Shown piece after piece: positions 35,658-45,747 of a DNA stretch of 64,000 bases. The position numbers and the translations under genes are program-made. Within the stretch, counting starts at the first letter, position 1. The number at the start of each line of letters is the position of its first letter. The stretch is from UBA2821 sp902763335 (lineage in GTDB: Bacteria > Bacillota > Clostridia > Lachnospirales > Lachnospiraceae): the NCBI GenBank assembly GCA_052066835.1, contig JBQHRJ010000002.1. The stretch is one strand, 5' to 3'. Under the pieces are notes generated by a model. That model saw nothing but the letters and a program-made list of their open reading frames with translations, had not been told where the DNA came from and searched no databases.

Positions 35658-37067
35658 TTATCTCTTAAGACTTAAAAGTTCCTCTATCATAGTATCTGAT
35701 GTAGTTATTACTCTTGAATTTGACTGAAAACCTCTCTGTGTAACTATCATCTTTGTAAATTCCTGTGCAAGGTCTACATTTGACATCTCAAGTACTCCGC
35801 TTGAAAATGTTCCGCCTGCAGCAGTTATAGTCTGTCCGATTCCATCGAATTCACCAGAGTTCAGTGTTGCTGCATAGAGATTGTCTCCCATCTTCTCAAG
35901 TCCTGCCGGATTTGCAAATGTTGCAACGGCAATCTGTCCTATTACACAGTTATCACCATTGCTGTAAGCTGCAACAATCTCACCTGTAGGCTGTATACCT
36001 ACGCTTGTCATTGTTCCAACTTTCTTACCTGCACCTTCACCATTTATTCCTTTTGCCGGGTCAATACTCGTGGCAGAACCGAACTGTGTGAGTCCGCTGC
36101 AATCCAGAGTAATTGTTCTTGCATCACCGATTGTAGGCGGATTCTGTCCGTCAGGATTTTCCTCATAATATCTGTCCACATCATCCTGGGTATATGTAAA
36201 TGCCATTGCATCTGTTCCGGTACCGGTTATACTCATATCAAATGAAGAATTTGTACCTTCAAGTATTTTACCTGTGATACCGTCAAACGTAAGCGTTCCT
36301 GTCATGTTTACCGTCAAATCTGTAACTACCTTTCCATTTGAGTAAACACCTGCCGCAACGATATTATATACAGGGTTTCCATTAGCATCTACTTCCGGAT
36401 TTCCATCGTTATCATATGTCTTTGACAGTCTGACCTGTACATCATATTCATTTCCAAGGTTATCATACAATGATACATTAGTCGTAACATACAGTCCCTT
36501 TCCAAAGTTTGTATCTGCCGGATTAAGATTACCTGTAAGACTTGCTGAACGTGTTCCCTCCGGATCAGTATACATATATTTATCTGTATATATAGATAAT
36601 GGTCTTACCATATCCGTCTGAAGATTTGCACCCGGCTTGTCTGTTACATATCCCATAACATATGAACCTGAATCTGTAACAAGATTTCCTGCCTCATCTG
36701 TTCCAAAATTTCCTGCCTTTGTAAAGTAATTAGCTCCGTTTTTGCAGACTACAAAAAAGCTGTCTCCATTTATAGCCACATCGAAAGGTCTGTTTGTTGT
36801 CTCAAATCCACCAGGATTTGTTATATCTACCGTAATACCGCTTGTAGATGCACCAAGACCTATCTGTTTTGCATTCTGTCCACCTTTTCCTGAGTTTGCA
36901 TCAGGACCTGATGCACTCTGTGTTGTCTGTGAAAAAAGTTCACTAAATGTAACTCTTGAAGACTTAAATCCTACTGTATTTACATTTGCAATATTATTAC
37001 CTATTACATCCATAGCATTCTGCTGTGATTTTAAACCTGTTACAGCAGAGTATAATGATCTCATCAT
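35658..37067 (-). CDS. flgE: Flagellar hook protein FlgE
   Basis: This 469-aa protein has the axial-protein N-terminus (RSLYSAVTGLKSQQNAMDVI, GNNIANVNTVGFKSSRVTF), a central hook region and the C-terminal helix (LAQEFTKMIVTQRGFQSNSR). It polymerises into the hook that joins rod to filament. An 80-base gap before it carries a possible 14-codon ORF (GTG 37122, NLPERQTEENGKD), probably chance. Confidence 0.96.
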   Translation of the reverse strand: MMRSLYSAVTGLKSQQNAMDVIGNNIANVNTVGFKSSRVTFSELFSQTTQSASGPDANSGKGGQNAKQIGLGASTSGITVDITNPGGFETTNRPFDVAINGDSFFVVCKNGANYFTKAGNFGTDEAGNLVTDSGSYVMGYVTDKPGANLQTDMVRPLSIYTDKYMYTDPEGTRSASLTGNLNPADTNFGKGLYVTTNVSLYDNLGNEYDVQVRLSKTYDNDGNPEVDANGNPVYNIVAAGVYSNGKVVTDLTVNMTGTLTFDGITGKILEGTNSSFDMSITGTGTDAMAFTYTQDDVDRYYEENPDGQNPPTIGDARTITLDCSGLTQFGSATSIDPAKGINGEGAGKKVGTMTSVGIQPTGEIVAAYSNGDNCVIGQIAVATFANPAGLEKMGDNLYAATLNSGEFDGIGQTITAAGGTFSSGVLEMSNVDLAQEFTKMIVTQRGFQSNSRVITTSDTMIEELLSLKR

Positions 37068-37147
37068 AATTAAATGACCTCCTTAATCTTTGCCGTTCTC
37101 TTCCGTCTGTCGTTCGGGAAGATTCACCTCCTTAAAAGGTCCGGTGA

Positions 37148-37510
37148 TTATATTATTACGGCTCCATCTATATTTGTATACACCTTTTCGGCACTTTCCT
37201 GCTGATTCATCGCTGTTATTATCGTGTTATTTTTAACATTTACGATAAATGCCATGTCATCCATCAGAACCAGCGACTCGTTTATTCCCTTGGCCTGTGC
37301 CTTCTTCGTTCCTTCTTCCAATCGCCTTAGCTGCTCATCCGTGAGACTTATATTTCTATCGGCCAGTCTTTCTCCTGCATGTTTCGAGAACTTAAGTTCA
37401 AGAACATCCTCAAAACTGGTTTTACTTTGAGATGATGTAACAGCCGGCTCATTTCTAAGATATCTTCCCCTGACCTGTTCAATGGAAGAAAAGCCATTGC
37501 CTATATTCAT
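37148..37510 (-). CDS. TIGR02530-type flagellar operon protein
   Basis: This 120-aa protein between flgD and flgE contains the core LKFSKHAGERLADRNISLTD, then LEEGTKKAQAKGINESLVLM and the ending VNVKNNTIITAMNQ, which match the conserved Firmicutes flagellar-operon family TIGR02530. Its exact role is not established; hook assembly is inferred from place. Confidence 0.9.
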   Translation of the reverse strand: MNIGNGFSSIEQVRGRYLRNEPAVTSSQSKTSFEDVLELKFSKHAGERLADRNISLTDEQLRRLEEGTKKAQAKGINESLVLMDDMAFIVNVKNNTIITAMNQQESAEKVYTNIDGAVII

Positions 37511-37524
37511 GCTATCATCTCCTG

Positions 37525-38031
37525 TTATACTTCTTTACCTGTTTCATTATCAGCTTCATTACCGTTCTCTTTACCGTTTCCCTTGCTGCCTTCATCAACA
37601 ATCTTGTTAAGATAATCATCACTTACAACATACTCAAGATCATCTATAGAATACATTTTATCTTCAATGGAAACATATGCCTTGCCGTCTATAATCTGTA
37701 CAAAATCAACTTTTCCGGCTATCTCGGCTGTAGTACTTCCATCCTCTGAATCTACTGACATTATAACCTGTTTTCCAACAAGATTAAAAGCATTCTGATT
37801 GGTCAGTGTCTGATCAACATTCTGCATAGCCTCCAGTGCTGAGAACTGTGCAAGCTGACTTATGTACTCTGTATTGTCCATCGGCTCTAACGGATCCTGA
37901 TACTGCATCTGTGCTACAAGCAGCTGCAAAAATGCCTGTTTGTCAAGCGAGTCTCCTGTACTTCTCTTTTCATATGTAGGTGAAGTTTCTGCTACCACTT
38001 TACCGTCTACTATCTGTGCTGTCGATGCCAT
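37525..38031 (-). CDS. flgD: Hook cap scaffold FlgD
   Basis: This 168-aa protein has the conserved FlgD N-terminal region LDKQAFLQLLVAQMQYQDPL, EPMDNTEYISQLAQFSALEA and QNAFNLVGKQV. FlgD caps the growing hook and is needed to add FlgE. It is short compared with E. coli FlgD and lacks most of the C-terminal Ig-like part, as many Firmicutes forms do. Confidence 0.95.
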   Translation of the reverse strand: MASTAQIVDGKVVAETSPTYEKRSTGDSLDKQAFLQLLVAQMQYQDPLEPMDNTEYISQLAQFSALEAMQNVDQTLTNQNAFNLVGKQVIMSVDSEDGSTTAEIAGKVDFVQIIDGKAYVSIEDKMYSIDDLEYVVSDDYLNKIVDEGSKGNGKENGNEADNETGKEV

Positions 38032-38049
38032 ATTTACATCTCCTTTCTT

Positions 38050-39621
38050 TTAAGCAGAATAACTTACTGTGCTTCCCTTCTGCTCTTTTATGATTTCTTC
38101 TGCAACCTCTTCCTTTACGGCTTTAATATCCGCATTCACTGTTGAACGTGAGCTGTCTGCATGTCTGTGTTCCTGCTGATTCTCATGACCGCTGCCATTT
38201 CCATTGTTCATATCCTGCTCAAATCCATGGCTTGCTACTGTCACTTCAACATCTTCAATCTTCAATCCATGCTCTTCCATGTTCTGTCTGAGCACTGCAA
38301 TCTGACTTTCCATGGCTTCCTTTACCGCTTCACTCTGGGCAGCAATCTGTGCTGTTACAACACCGTTTTTTGATATTACCTGTATGCTTAATTTTCCAAG
38401 ACTTTCAGGATTAAGCTGCATTTCCATTGATGACATATTTTCTGATGTCATAACCTTTATTCCGTCAAGAACCTGATTTAAGATTCTTGTAGCAAAAGAT
38501 GTCTGCTGTGGTTCACCTGCAATAACGGTACTCACAGTCTCTTTTATACTTTGAAACAGATTATTTACAACGCCGCCTGATGTCACATTGCTTTCTTTTA
38601 GCTGTGAAACATGTCCTGTCTTCGTTTTATTACCCGCATGTCTCTCCTGCGACTCCATGGAACTCTGTCCTGAACCTGTCTGGCTGTTCTCGTCTGTGAC
38701 TAAACCTTTTACTGCTGTATTGTTTTCGTAAGCCGCATCGTCATTTTCGCTAACGTTATCAACTGTCTCTTTATCAGAAACCGCTTTTTCATTTACAATG
38801 CTTTCTGTCACACCGCTTCCATCATCAACATCCACAGTTCTGTCCTGTACCACGGTGTTATCCTTTGATACTTTTTCAGAATTGTCTTCTGCATTCAGCT
38901 GTACATCCTCGTATTGATTACTCTGTACCTGCTCCTCAGGAACATCTGCCACATTGACTACATTTTCTTCAATCGGTATATCCGGCAATACATCTGCCGC
39001 ATCCGTCACATCTTCCATTGTCACATCTGCCGTCATGATAATATCCTTAACAGCCGTGTCAACGGCATTTTCTTCACCGGCATTCAGTGTTTTTCCCTCT
39101 GCAAACTCAGATATAAGATTTTTTATCTCAGTGCTAAGCTCCTGCATCTGGCTGCATGCATCCTTGTTCACTACAAGCTCTGACGGTTCGGTAATATTGT
39201 TTGCTATCATTACGATTTCCTTAACAGCACTTCCATCCGTCAATGCCCTAACCGGTTCTTCAAGTCCCGCTACAAACTGTTCAGCCTGTTCCTCTGTACA
39301 TCCTGTAGTTTCCTGTACTGCCTGAACAATCTGCTTAACAAGTTCCACTGCTGCTTCCTCATATACATTCATCTCCGGTTCATTATCCGTGACTCCTGTA
39401 TTCATGTTGCCGTTATTCACTGAATCAGCATTTTCTTTTCCTGCAAACATCTTCTTTATGGTCTTCTGTGAATCTGATACCTTATCCGTACTGTCTCCGG
39501 ATGTCTGATTCATAAAAGATTCAAACTTTGATTTGCTGCCATCTGAAATCTTCACATTATCCTTTACAGATGATGTCTCCCTCAGACCTGCTGCATTAAA
39601 GCCTGTCTGCATTATCACCAT
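38050..39621 (-). CDS. fliK: Hook-length control protein FliK
   Basis: This 523-aa protein has a long, acidic and variable N-terminal region (about 1-370) and a conserved C-terminal core (SSMEMQLNPESLGKLSIQVI, AAQSEAVKEAMESQIAVLRQ, NMEEHGLKIEDVEVTV). FliK measures hook length and signals FlhB to change export specificity. The variable region explains low similarity outside the core. Confidence 0.93.
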   Translation of the reverse strand: MVIMQTGFNAAGLRETSSVKDNVKISDGSKSKFESFMNQTSGDSTDKVSDSQKTIKKMFAGKENADSVNNGNMNTGVTDNEPEMNVYEEAAVELVKQIVQAVQETTGCTEEQAEQFVAGLEEPVRALTDGSAVKEIVMIANNITEPSELVVNKDACSQMQELSTEIKNLISEFAEGKTLNAGEENAVDTAVKDIIMTADVTMEDVTDAADVLPDIPIEENVVNVADVPEEQVQSNQYEDVQLNAEDNSEKVSKDNTVVQDRTVDVDDGSGVTESIVNEKAVSDKETVDNVSENDDAAYENNTAVKGLVTDENSQTGSGQSSMESQERHAGNKTKTGHVSQLKESNVTSGGVVNNLFQSIKETVSTVIAGEPQQTSFATRILNQVLDGIKVMTSENMSSMEMQLNPESLGKLSIQVISKNGVVTAQIAAQSEAVKEAMESQIAVLRQNMEEHGLKIEDVEVTVASHGFEQDMNNGNGSGHENQQEHRHADSSRSTVNADIKAVKEEVAEEIIKEQKGSTVSYSA

Positions 39622-39663
39622 ACTATTTCTCCTTTCCCTAATAATATTTATATCATTACCATT

Positions 39664-40443
39664 TTACGGTAATAATAGCTTTGTAAGTTTTGCTGCGTAT
39701 ACAGAATCCAGTTTTGCAATCTCATTCATAATTGCACTACTATTTGTCGCACTCATTGAATTTAATATTCCGACAACAATATCCATGTCACCTGTCATCT
39801 CACAAAATATTGCTGCTGCCTCAGCCGGATCCATTGAGCTGTACATTTTTGCCCTCTCAGTATACGTTTGATCATATGCATACTTATCCATAGCTTCTTT
39901 ATACAGACGTTCTGCACTGTCAGGCGAAATTTCCTGATAATACTTAACGTAATTGTCATAACTTATGGCACTATCACCAAATACAACTTCATCATAATAT
40001 TGCTGTTTCTGCTGTTCAAACTGTGTCTGGGCATCTTCAAAAGCTTTAAGTCTTTCATTTTCAGCCTGTAAATCTGCTATCTGATTAGTCTTATCAGTGT
40101 CAGACTGCTGATATGTGGCAAGCTCTGATTCAAGTTGCTTTATATAATCCACCGCATCTGCCATACTTTTATACTGATAATCCGAATCACTTTTATCAAC
40201 AGAACCCTCCGGAAGTATCTTATTCAAGACAGGCACATCCTTAAGAATCGGAGCCATTACCGTACTTCCAAATCCGCCTATGTCCGCCTTGACAATAACT
40301 GCAAATATTCCAAGCCATATAAGAACTATCAAAATTGTTATTATGATAGAAGCTATTCTGCTCTTCGGCTCATCTTCTATCATATATTCAGGTGTCATAT
40401 CCTCTAATACAACATCATCTTTTTTCTTATTTTTTTTTGCCAT
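39664..40443 (-). CDS. MotE-like flagellar protein with MgtE-N-type domain
   Basis: This 259-aa protein has a transmembrane helix (IASIIITILIVLIWLGIFAV, about 30-50), a coiled coil (about 100-155) and a C-terminal MgtE-N-like domain (MYSSMDPAEAAAIFCEMTGD, VVGILNSMSATNSSAIMNEI). This matches the MotE family in flagellar operons of Gram-positives, placed between fliJ and fliK. A role near the stator or export apparatus is suggested. Its start overlaps the fliJ end. Confidence 0.85.
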   Translation of the reverse strand: MAKKNKKKDDVVLEDMTPEYMIEDEPKSRIASIIITILIVLIWLGIFAVIVKADIGGFGSTVMAPILKDVPVLNKILPEGSVDKSDSDYQYKSMADAVDYIKQLESELATYQQSDTDKTNQIADLQAENERLKAFEDAQTQFEQQKQQYYDEVVFGDSAISYDNYVKYYQEISPDSAERLYKEAMDKYAYDQTYTERAKMYSSMDPAEAAAIFCEMTGDMDIVVGILNSMSATNSSAIMNEIAKLDSVYAAKLTKLLLP

Positions 40444-40898
40444 TATTCTTCACCCGTATCCTGATTATTATATTGAAAACTTACCAGTTCATCTATTTCC
40501 TTAGATTCCTGATCAGCTATTTCCTTTAAAAATTCACCAAACGCCTTTTCCCTGAGTTTTTCATGCGTTTTACGGTCAACCATCATCTCATTCAGCTTTT
40601 CTTTTTTTCTCTCCACTCTGCTTTCAGCTCGTTCAACTACCACTTTCTGTGCCTGTGCCTCTCTCTTTTTATAGCTCAGAGCCGCTGAACTTTCTTTAAG
40701 TTTCATAACATCCAGCACTCCGTCTTTCATATCCCGGAGTTCTCTTTTATATTTATCTATATCGTCATAAATCTTATCGAGCTTTAACTTTTCCCCCTGC
40801 AATATAGATACTGCCATACCATATTCAGCCTTAGCCTGATTCTCCAGCTTGTACTTTATATCCAGAATACTCTGCATTTTATAAACAAACTTTGCCAT
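40443..40898 (-). CDS. fliJ: Flagellar export chaperone FliJ
   Basis: This protein of about 151 aa is nearly all coiled coil (FVYKMQSILDIKYKLENQAK, YGMAVSILQGEKLKLDKIYD). It sits in the FliI ring and links it to FlhA. I choose ATG 40898 (MAKFVYK), with AGGAGG upstream. Confidence 0.92.
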   Translation of the reverse strand: MAKFVYKMQSILDIKYKLENQAKAEYGMAVSILQGEKLKLDKIYDDIDKYKRELRDMKDGVLDVMKLKESSAALSYKKREAQAQKVVVERAESRVERKKEKLNEMMVDRKTHEKLREKAFGEFLKEIADQESKEIDELVSFQYNNQDTGEE

Positions 40899-40917
40899 GA
40901 CAACATCCACCTCCTAC

Positions 40918-42237
40918 TTATTCAGAAAAGATGCTTTCCAGACTGTTTACTATTTCTGCAAACGAAAACTTTTCATCTACACCCTGTGTCAGAAATTCAT
41001 TAACTTCATCTATCTTCTCAATAGCATAATCAATATTTTTATTTGATCCGCTTTTATATGCCCCGATATTTATAAGATCTTCTGCTTCATTATATGTAGC
41101 AAGCACGCTCTTTAACTTTGATGCCGCCTTTTTATGTTCTCTGTCAGCAATCGAACTCATAACTCTGGAGATACTCTGTAATATATCTATCGCAGGATAG
41201 TGATTTTTGTGTCCGAGCTTTCTTGACAGGATAATATGTCCGTCAAGTATTCCTCTGGCTGTATCCGTAATAGGTTCATTGAAATCATCACCGTCTACGA
41301 GTACCGTATACAGACCTGTAATCGAACCGACATCTGAATTTCCCGATCTCTCGAGAAGTTTCGGCATCTCACTGTACACACTCGGCGGATATCCTCTTGT
41401 AACAGGAGGTTCTCCTGAAGCCAGCCCTATTTCCCTTTGTGCCATTGCAAATCTTGTAAGCGAATCCATCATTAACAGAACATCTTTTCCCTGATCCCTG
41501 AAATATTCTGCTATGGCTGTAGCCGTTTTGGCAGCCTTATTTCGTATAAGTGCCGGTTTGTCAGATGTTGCAACAACAACAACACTTCTCTTCATTCCTT
41601 CTTCACCAAGATCTCTCTCGATAAATTCCCTTACCTCTCTTCCTCGTTCACCGATAAGCGCAATAACGTTTATATCTGCCTTTGTATTTCTGGCAAACAT
41701 ACCAAGCAGGGTACTCTTTCCTACTCCACTACCGGCAAAAATTCCTATTCTCTGTCCCTTGCCGACAGTAATAAGTCCGTCTACCGCCTTAACTCCCAGT
41801 GGCAGTACTTCGTCAATTATCTTTCGTGACAGCGGGTCAGGCGGCTTAGCCTCAACTGAATATCTTTTTGCAGATTTTAAAACACTATCTTCCTCATCTA
41901 TCGGTCTTCCAAGCCCGTCAAGTGTCATTCCCAGCAGTTCATCACTCACGGCAACTTTTAACGGATGCCCGGTGTTCTCAACCCTGCTGCCGGGTCCTAT
42001 ACCATCGATACTGTCGTATGGCATCAGCAGTACTCTTTTATCTCTGAATCCTACCACCTCTGCCAACACCCACTTATTTGAATCTTCCTTTGAAACAATC
42101 CGGCATACATCACCAAAATTGGCATCCGGCCCCACTGATTCTATCGTAAGTCCGACTATCTTTACAACTTTACCAAGACATTTTATATATGATTTTTCAA
42201 TTAAGTGTAAATATCTTTCAGTATCTATAACCGGCAT
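40918..42237 (-). CDS. fliI: Flagellar export ATPase FliI
   Basis: This 439-aa F1-like ATPase has Walker A (GIFAGSGVGKSTLLGMFARN), Walker B (DVLLMMDSLTRFAMAQRE) and the family stretch GLASGEPPVTRGYPPSVYSE. It energises unfolding and delivery of export substrates, with FliH and FliJ. Confidence 0.97.
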   Translation of the reverse strand: MPVIDTERYLHLIEKSYIKCLGKVVKIVGLTIESVGPDANFGDVCRIVSKEDSNKWVLAEVVGFRDKRVLLMPYDSIDGIGPGSRVENTGHPLKVAVSDELLGMTLDGLGRPIDEEDSVLKSAKRYSVEAKPPDPLSRKIIDEVLPLGVKAVDGLITVGKGQRIGIFAGSGVGKSTLLGMFARNTKADINVIALIGERGREVREFIERDLGEEGMKRSVVVVATSDKPALIRNKAAKTATAIAEYFRDQGKDVLLMMDSLTRFAMAQREIGLASGEPPVTRGYPPSVYSEMPKLLERSGNSDVGSITGLYTVLVDGDDFNEPITDTARGILDGHIILSRKLGHKNHYPAIDILQSISRVMSSIADREHKKAASKLKSVLATYNEAEDLINIGAYKSGSNKNIDYAIEKIDEVNEFLTQGVDEKFSFAEIVNSLESIFSE

Positions 42238-42252
42238 ACCTTCACTCCATAT

Positions 42253-43071
42253 CTACTCTGCCATACATGACAGAATCTTAATATCATCTACCAAATTTTC
42301 CAACTGTATATCCAGACTACAGTCATATATTCCACTGTCGCTCTCTATCATACACTGACCCTTTTTAAATGTAGGGTCCTCTGTAATCTCAACCTGAACC
42401 TTGCCTCTGACTGCACTGTTTATCTTATCTCTGTTATCCATTACAAATTTATAATCTGCTGAAGATACTCTTATAAGCAAATCCGTACTGAACTCATTCT
42501 TTGCCAAAACATCCTCAACAAGTTGAAGTACAAGTTCTTTCTTATCTTCCGCAAGTACATGTGTGACTTTTTCAAACACGTTTAATATAACATCAACAAG
42601 CTCCGGTTCTATCTGCTTCACTTTCTTTTCATATTCTTCTTCCAGACGTTTTTTTTCATTTTCAAGTTCCTGTCTCTGAAGTTCCACTTCCTTAGCAGCC
42701 TGAACCTTTCCCTCCTGATACCCCTCATTTCTTCCGCTTTCCATTGCAGCATGTTTCAGTGATTCGCACTCATCCTTTGCCTTATCAAGTATTGCCTGTG
42801 CATCATTCTTTGCAAGTGCTATTATCTCTTCTGCCTTTTCATTTGCTGAATTATTCTCCCTAATAACATTACTGTCCTCACTCAGAAGTTTCTCAACCGA
42901 TTCCGCATCAATTCCTTCTACAAAACCGTCATTAATCTCCTCTTTCTGATGCTCTTCTTCTATCTTTTTCTGAATCTGTGCTATCTTCTCGGTTATTATG
43001 TCATTGTAGTCTATAACCTTTTTTTCATTATTATCGCATTTTATATTTCTTGATTTTAGTAAATTAGACAA
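42253..43071 (-). CDS. fliH: Export ATPase regulator FliH
   Basis: This protein of about 272 aa has an N-terminal region, a long Glu/Lys coiled coil (QELENEKKRLEEEYEKKVKQ) and the FliH C-terminal domain (VEDVLAKNEFSTDLLIRVSS). I favour a TTG start at 43071 (then SNLLKSRNIKCDN), preceded by GGAGGTG and overlapping the fliG stop; the longer GTG reading at 43092 would put the ribosome binding site inside the gene. Confidence 0.92.
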   Translation of the reverse strand: MSNLLKSRNIKCDNNEKKVIDYNDIITEKIAQIQKKIEEEHQKEEINDGFVEGIDAESVEKLLSEDSNVIRENNSANEKAEEIIALAKNDAQAILDKAKDECESLKHAAMESGRNEGYQEGKVQAAKEVELQRQELENEKKRLEEEYEKKVKQIEPELVDVILNVFEKVTHVLAEDKKELVLQLVEDVLAKNEFSTDLLIRVSSADYKFVMDNRDKINSAVRGKVQVEITEDPTFKKGQCMIESDSGIYDCSLDIQLENLVDDIKILSCMAE

Positions 43072-44080
43072 CGATCTCGTCACCTCCGCCACGGGCGATA
43101 ATTATCTCTCCCGAATCCTCAAGCTTACGGATAATATTAACAATCTTCTGTTGTGCCTCTTCAACATCCTTCATACGAACAGGTCCCATGAAATCCATGT
43201 CTTCCTTTATCATGGCAGCCAGACGTTTTGAAAGGTTATTAAATATAACATTCTGAACTTCCTCTGTAGAGCCTTTGAGTGCAAGTCCAAGGTCACTGTT
43301 ATCCACATCTCTGAGGATTCTCTGAATGGTTTTATCATCAAGTGCAAGAATATCTTCAAATACGAACATTTTACGCTTGATTTCATCAGCAAGTTCAGGT
43401 TCTTCAATTTCAAGATTTTCCATAATATGTTTCTCTGTTCCACGATCAACAGAATTAAGAATATCTACGATTGCATCTACACCACCGACAATAGTGTAAT
43501 CCTGATTCACGAGTGATGAAAGTTTCTTCTCTAACACAGCCTCAACCTCTTTTATAACATCAGGTGATGTTCTGTCCATCTGTGCTATACGTTTAGCAAC
43601 ATCTGCCTGCTTTTCAAGCGGCAGTGACGATATGATTGCCGAAGCCTGTCCCGAAGGGAGGTATGACAATATAAGTGCAATTGTCTGCGGATGCTCATCC
43701 TGAATAAAGTTGAGTATCTGCGATGCATCTGTTTTTCTGATAAACTCAAACGGTCTTACCTGTAATGATGCAGTAAGTTTATTTATAACATTCTGAGCAG
43801 CATCAGGTCCGAGTGCCTTCTCAAGAAGTTCCTTAGCATATGTAATACCACCTTCGGCAATATACTGCTGTGCCAGACAAACCTGATAAAATTCTTCCAA
43901 AACACTTTCTTTAAGCTGTGGTGATACACTTCTTGTATTTGCTATCTCCAGTGTTAATTCCTCTATTTCATCCTCTTTAAGATGTTTAAATATAGACGCT
44001 GACTTTTCAGGTCCTAACGCTATAAGCAAAATTGCAGCTTTTTGTACACCAAGCATTTCACCTGTACTGTTCTTAGCCAT
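43064..44080 (-). CDS. fliG: Motor switch protein FliG
   Basis: This 338-aa protein carries FliG-N (LGVQKAAILLIALGPEKSAS), middle-domain EHPQ motif (QDEHPQTIALILSYLPSGQA) and C-terminal torque domain with charged helix (LALKGSTEEVQNVIFNNLSK). FliG joins the MS ring to the C-ring and touches MotA. I choose ATG 44080 (MAKNSTGE), with AGAGG upstream; this start does not overlap fliF. Confidence 0.97.
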   Translation of the reverse strand: MAKNSTGEMLGVQKAAILLIALGPEKSASIFKHLKEDEIEELTLEIANTRSVSPQLKESVLEEFYQVCLAQQYIAEGGITYAKELLEKALGPDAAQNVINKLTASLQVRPFEFIRKTDASQILNFIQDEHPQTIALILSYLPSGQASAIISSLPLEKQADVAKRIAQMDRTSPDVIKEVEAVLEKKLSSLVNQDYTIVGGVDAIVDILNSVDRGTEKHIMENLEIEEPELADEIKRKMFVFEDILALDDKTIQRILRDVDNSDLGLALKGSTEEVQNVIFNNLSKRLAAMIKEDMDFMGPVRMKDVEEAQQKIVNIIRKLEDSGEIIIARGGGDEIVV

Positions 44081-44097
44081 ATCATACCTCTGTCTTT

Positions 44098-45714
44098 CTA
44101 ATTCCACTCATCATTCAACCAGTTACGAAGCAATAGTGCCGTAGCCTCCGGATTTTCATCAACAAATTTCTCAATCGCCTTTCTGGTATCTGATTTATCA
44201 TTAAGATCAATATCATCAACTGTTTCCTGATTTTCCTTAGTTGTAGCAAGTAAATCCTCAACCGATAATTCAGGTTCCTGTTCAATAACTTCAACCGGTC
44301 TTGTACTCTTAAATACAACAAAACCGAGAAGTGCAAGTATAAGTATTGCAAATATAACCGGTATATAATCCGTAAAGCTTCTTGTGGTTTTTACCGAATC
44401 TACAAACTGTGGTATCTGATATCCCACTATGGTAATATTATCTGTACTGAATCCCGTAGCATCCGATACAAGATTGTAAATGTTATCCGGAATCTGCACT
44501 TCCACATTGTCTGCATTTGCAGATTTAAATTCATCCCATGTCATATCTGCAAGCTGTCCCGCTGCCCTTACTTTGTCTTCTTCAAAAATATTGTAAGAGC
44601 TTACAACAATCGAAACTCTTGAAGTTGTATAATCAATTTTGCCTCTTTCTTTTGTTGTATTGGAAACAAGCTGGTTAACCGCATAATCATATTTTTTCAG
44701 TGTATACTCACTTGTTGAGTTGGACGAATCCTGTAATTCATATGTAATATCCTCATCATTCGAATCGGTTCCCGGTATACCACCGGATGATGTTCCTCCG
44801 GTCTGTTCAACCTCATATGATGCTGTGTAAGGTCCCTGCTCCCTGTCTCCTGTATTATAAGTAACCTCTGTCTCACTTACAGTGTCAAAATCCATATCAA
44901 GATACGGAGATACCTCTACTGTCTGATAAAGTTCTGCTGCCTCGAACAATTTCTTTATATTGGATGATACAATATCCATGGCCGCCTGTCTCATATCAGC
45001 CTTTGATTCTCCCGAATAATCATCCCCATCATAATCTGTTCCTCTAAAGAGCATATTTCCTGCTGTATCTATAATGGTAACATTGCTTGTAGAATCATTA
45101 CCTACCGCTGTAGCTACCCACTGTGCTATGTTCTCTGCCTTAGAGCTGTTTATCTCCTGCTTGAGATTCAATATGATACTTACAGATGTATCTTCCTGAT
45201 CATCAAGAACGCTTAAGCTTGTCTGCGGAACTTTAATATTAACCTTAGCCGTTCTCACATAGTCCTGACTCGAAAGTGCATTCTGAAGCTTAGATTCTAT
45301 ATGTGCCCAGTATTTTTTCTCTTTATCTGCCTCTGTAGAACTGAAACCGCCATCTAACGCATCATTTAATGTATAATCTTCCTTAGAGTATCCGTCCGCT
45401 CCTATACCGACTGTGGCAATCGCCATCTCCGCATCGACTTTATCAGCCTTTAACACTTTCACAACAAACGTATCCGACATTGTATAATTCGTGATTCCCG
45501 CCTCTTCAAGACACGTCTTGACTTCTGAAGCTGTTGTTGCTGAATCACATGTGAGCAATGTTACATACTCCGGTCTCGTAAGTATATACGACAATGCTGC
45601 TATAAAAATTATCACCGCCAACGTTATACTTATCATGAGTGTCTTCTGTCTTCTATTGTATTTGTTCCAGAACTCCACGGCTTTTTGCTGTGCTGCTTTT
45701 ACTTTTTCATTCAT
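44098..45714 (-). CDS. fliF: Flagellar MS-ring protein FliF
   Basis: This 538-aa protein has transmembrane helices at about 25-45 and 450-470. Between them lies the periplasmic-type ring-building part (KVNIKVPQTSLSVLDDQEDT). The C-terminal FliG-binding tail (ATALLLRNWLNDEWN) is intact. FliF is the base on which the flagellum is built. Confidence 0.97.
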   Translation of the reverse strand: MNEKVKAAQQKAVEFWNKYNRRQKTLMISITLAVIIFIAALSYILTRPEYVTLLTCDSATTASEVKTCLEEAGITNYTMSDTFVVKVLKADKVDAEMAIATVGIGADGYSKEDYTLNDALDGGFSSTEADKEKKYWAHIESKLQNALSSQDYVRTAKVNIKVPQTSLSVLDDQEDTSVSIILNLKQEINSSKAENIAQWVATAVGNDSTSNVTIIDTAGNMLFRGTDYDGDDYSGESKADMRQAAMDIVSSNIKKLFEAAELYQTVEVSPYLDMDFDTVSETEVTYNTGDREQGPYTASYEVEQTGGTSSGGIPGTDSNDEDITYELQDSSNSTSEYTLKKYDYAVNQLVSNTTKERGKIDYTTSRVSIVVSSYNIFEEDKVRAAGQLADMTWDEFKSANADNVEVQIPDNIYNLVSDATGFSTDNITIVGYQIPQFVDSVKTTRSFTDYIPVIFAILILALLGFVVFKSTRPVEVIEQEPELSVEDLLATTKENQETVDDIDLNDKSDTRKAIEKFVDENPEATALLLRNWLNDEWN

Positions 45715-45747
45715 GAAACCGTTTCTCCCTAAATGTTTATTTCATTT

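Noticed and set aside
37078..37147. Small gene before flgE (GTG 37122, 14 codons)
   Set aside because: The GTG overlaps the AAGGAGG itself, the frame is very short and nothing shows that it is kept.
41513..42358. Plus-strand open frame of 281 codons
   Set aside because: It is antisense to fliI and fliH, is Ser/Pro/Thr-rich as shadows are, and has no ribosome binding site or family motif.
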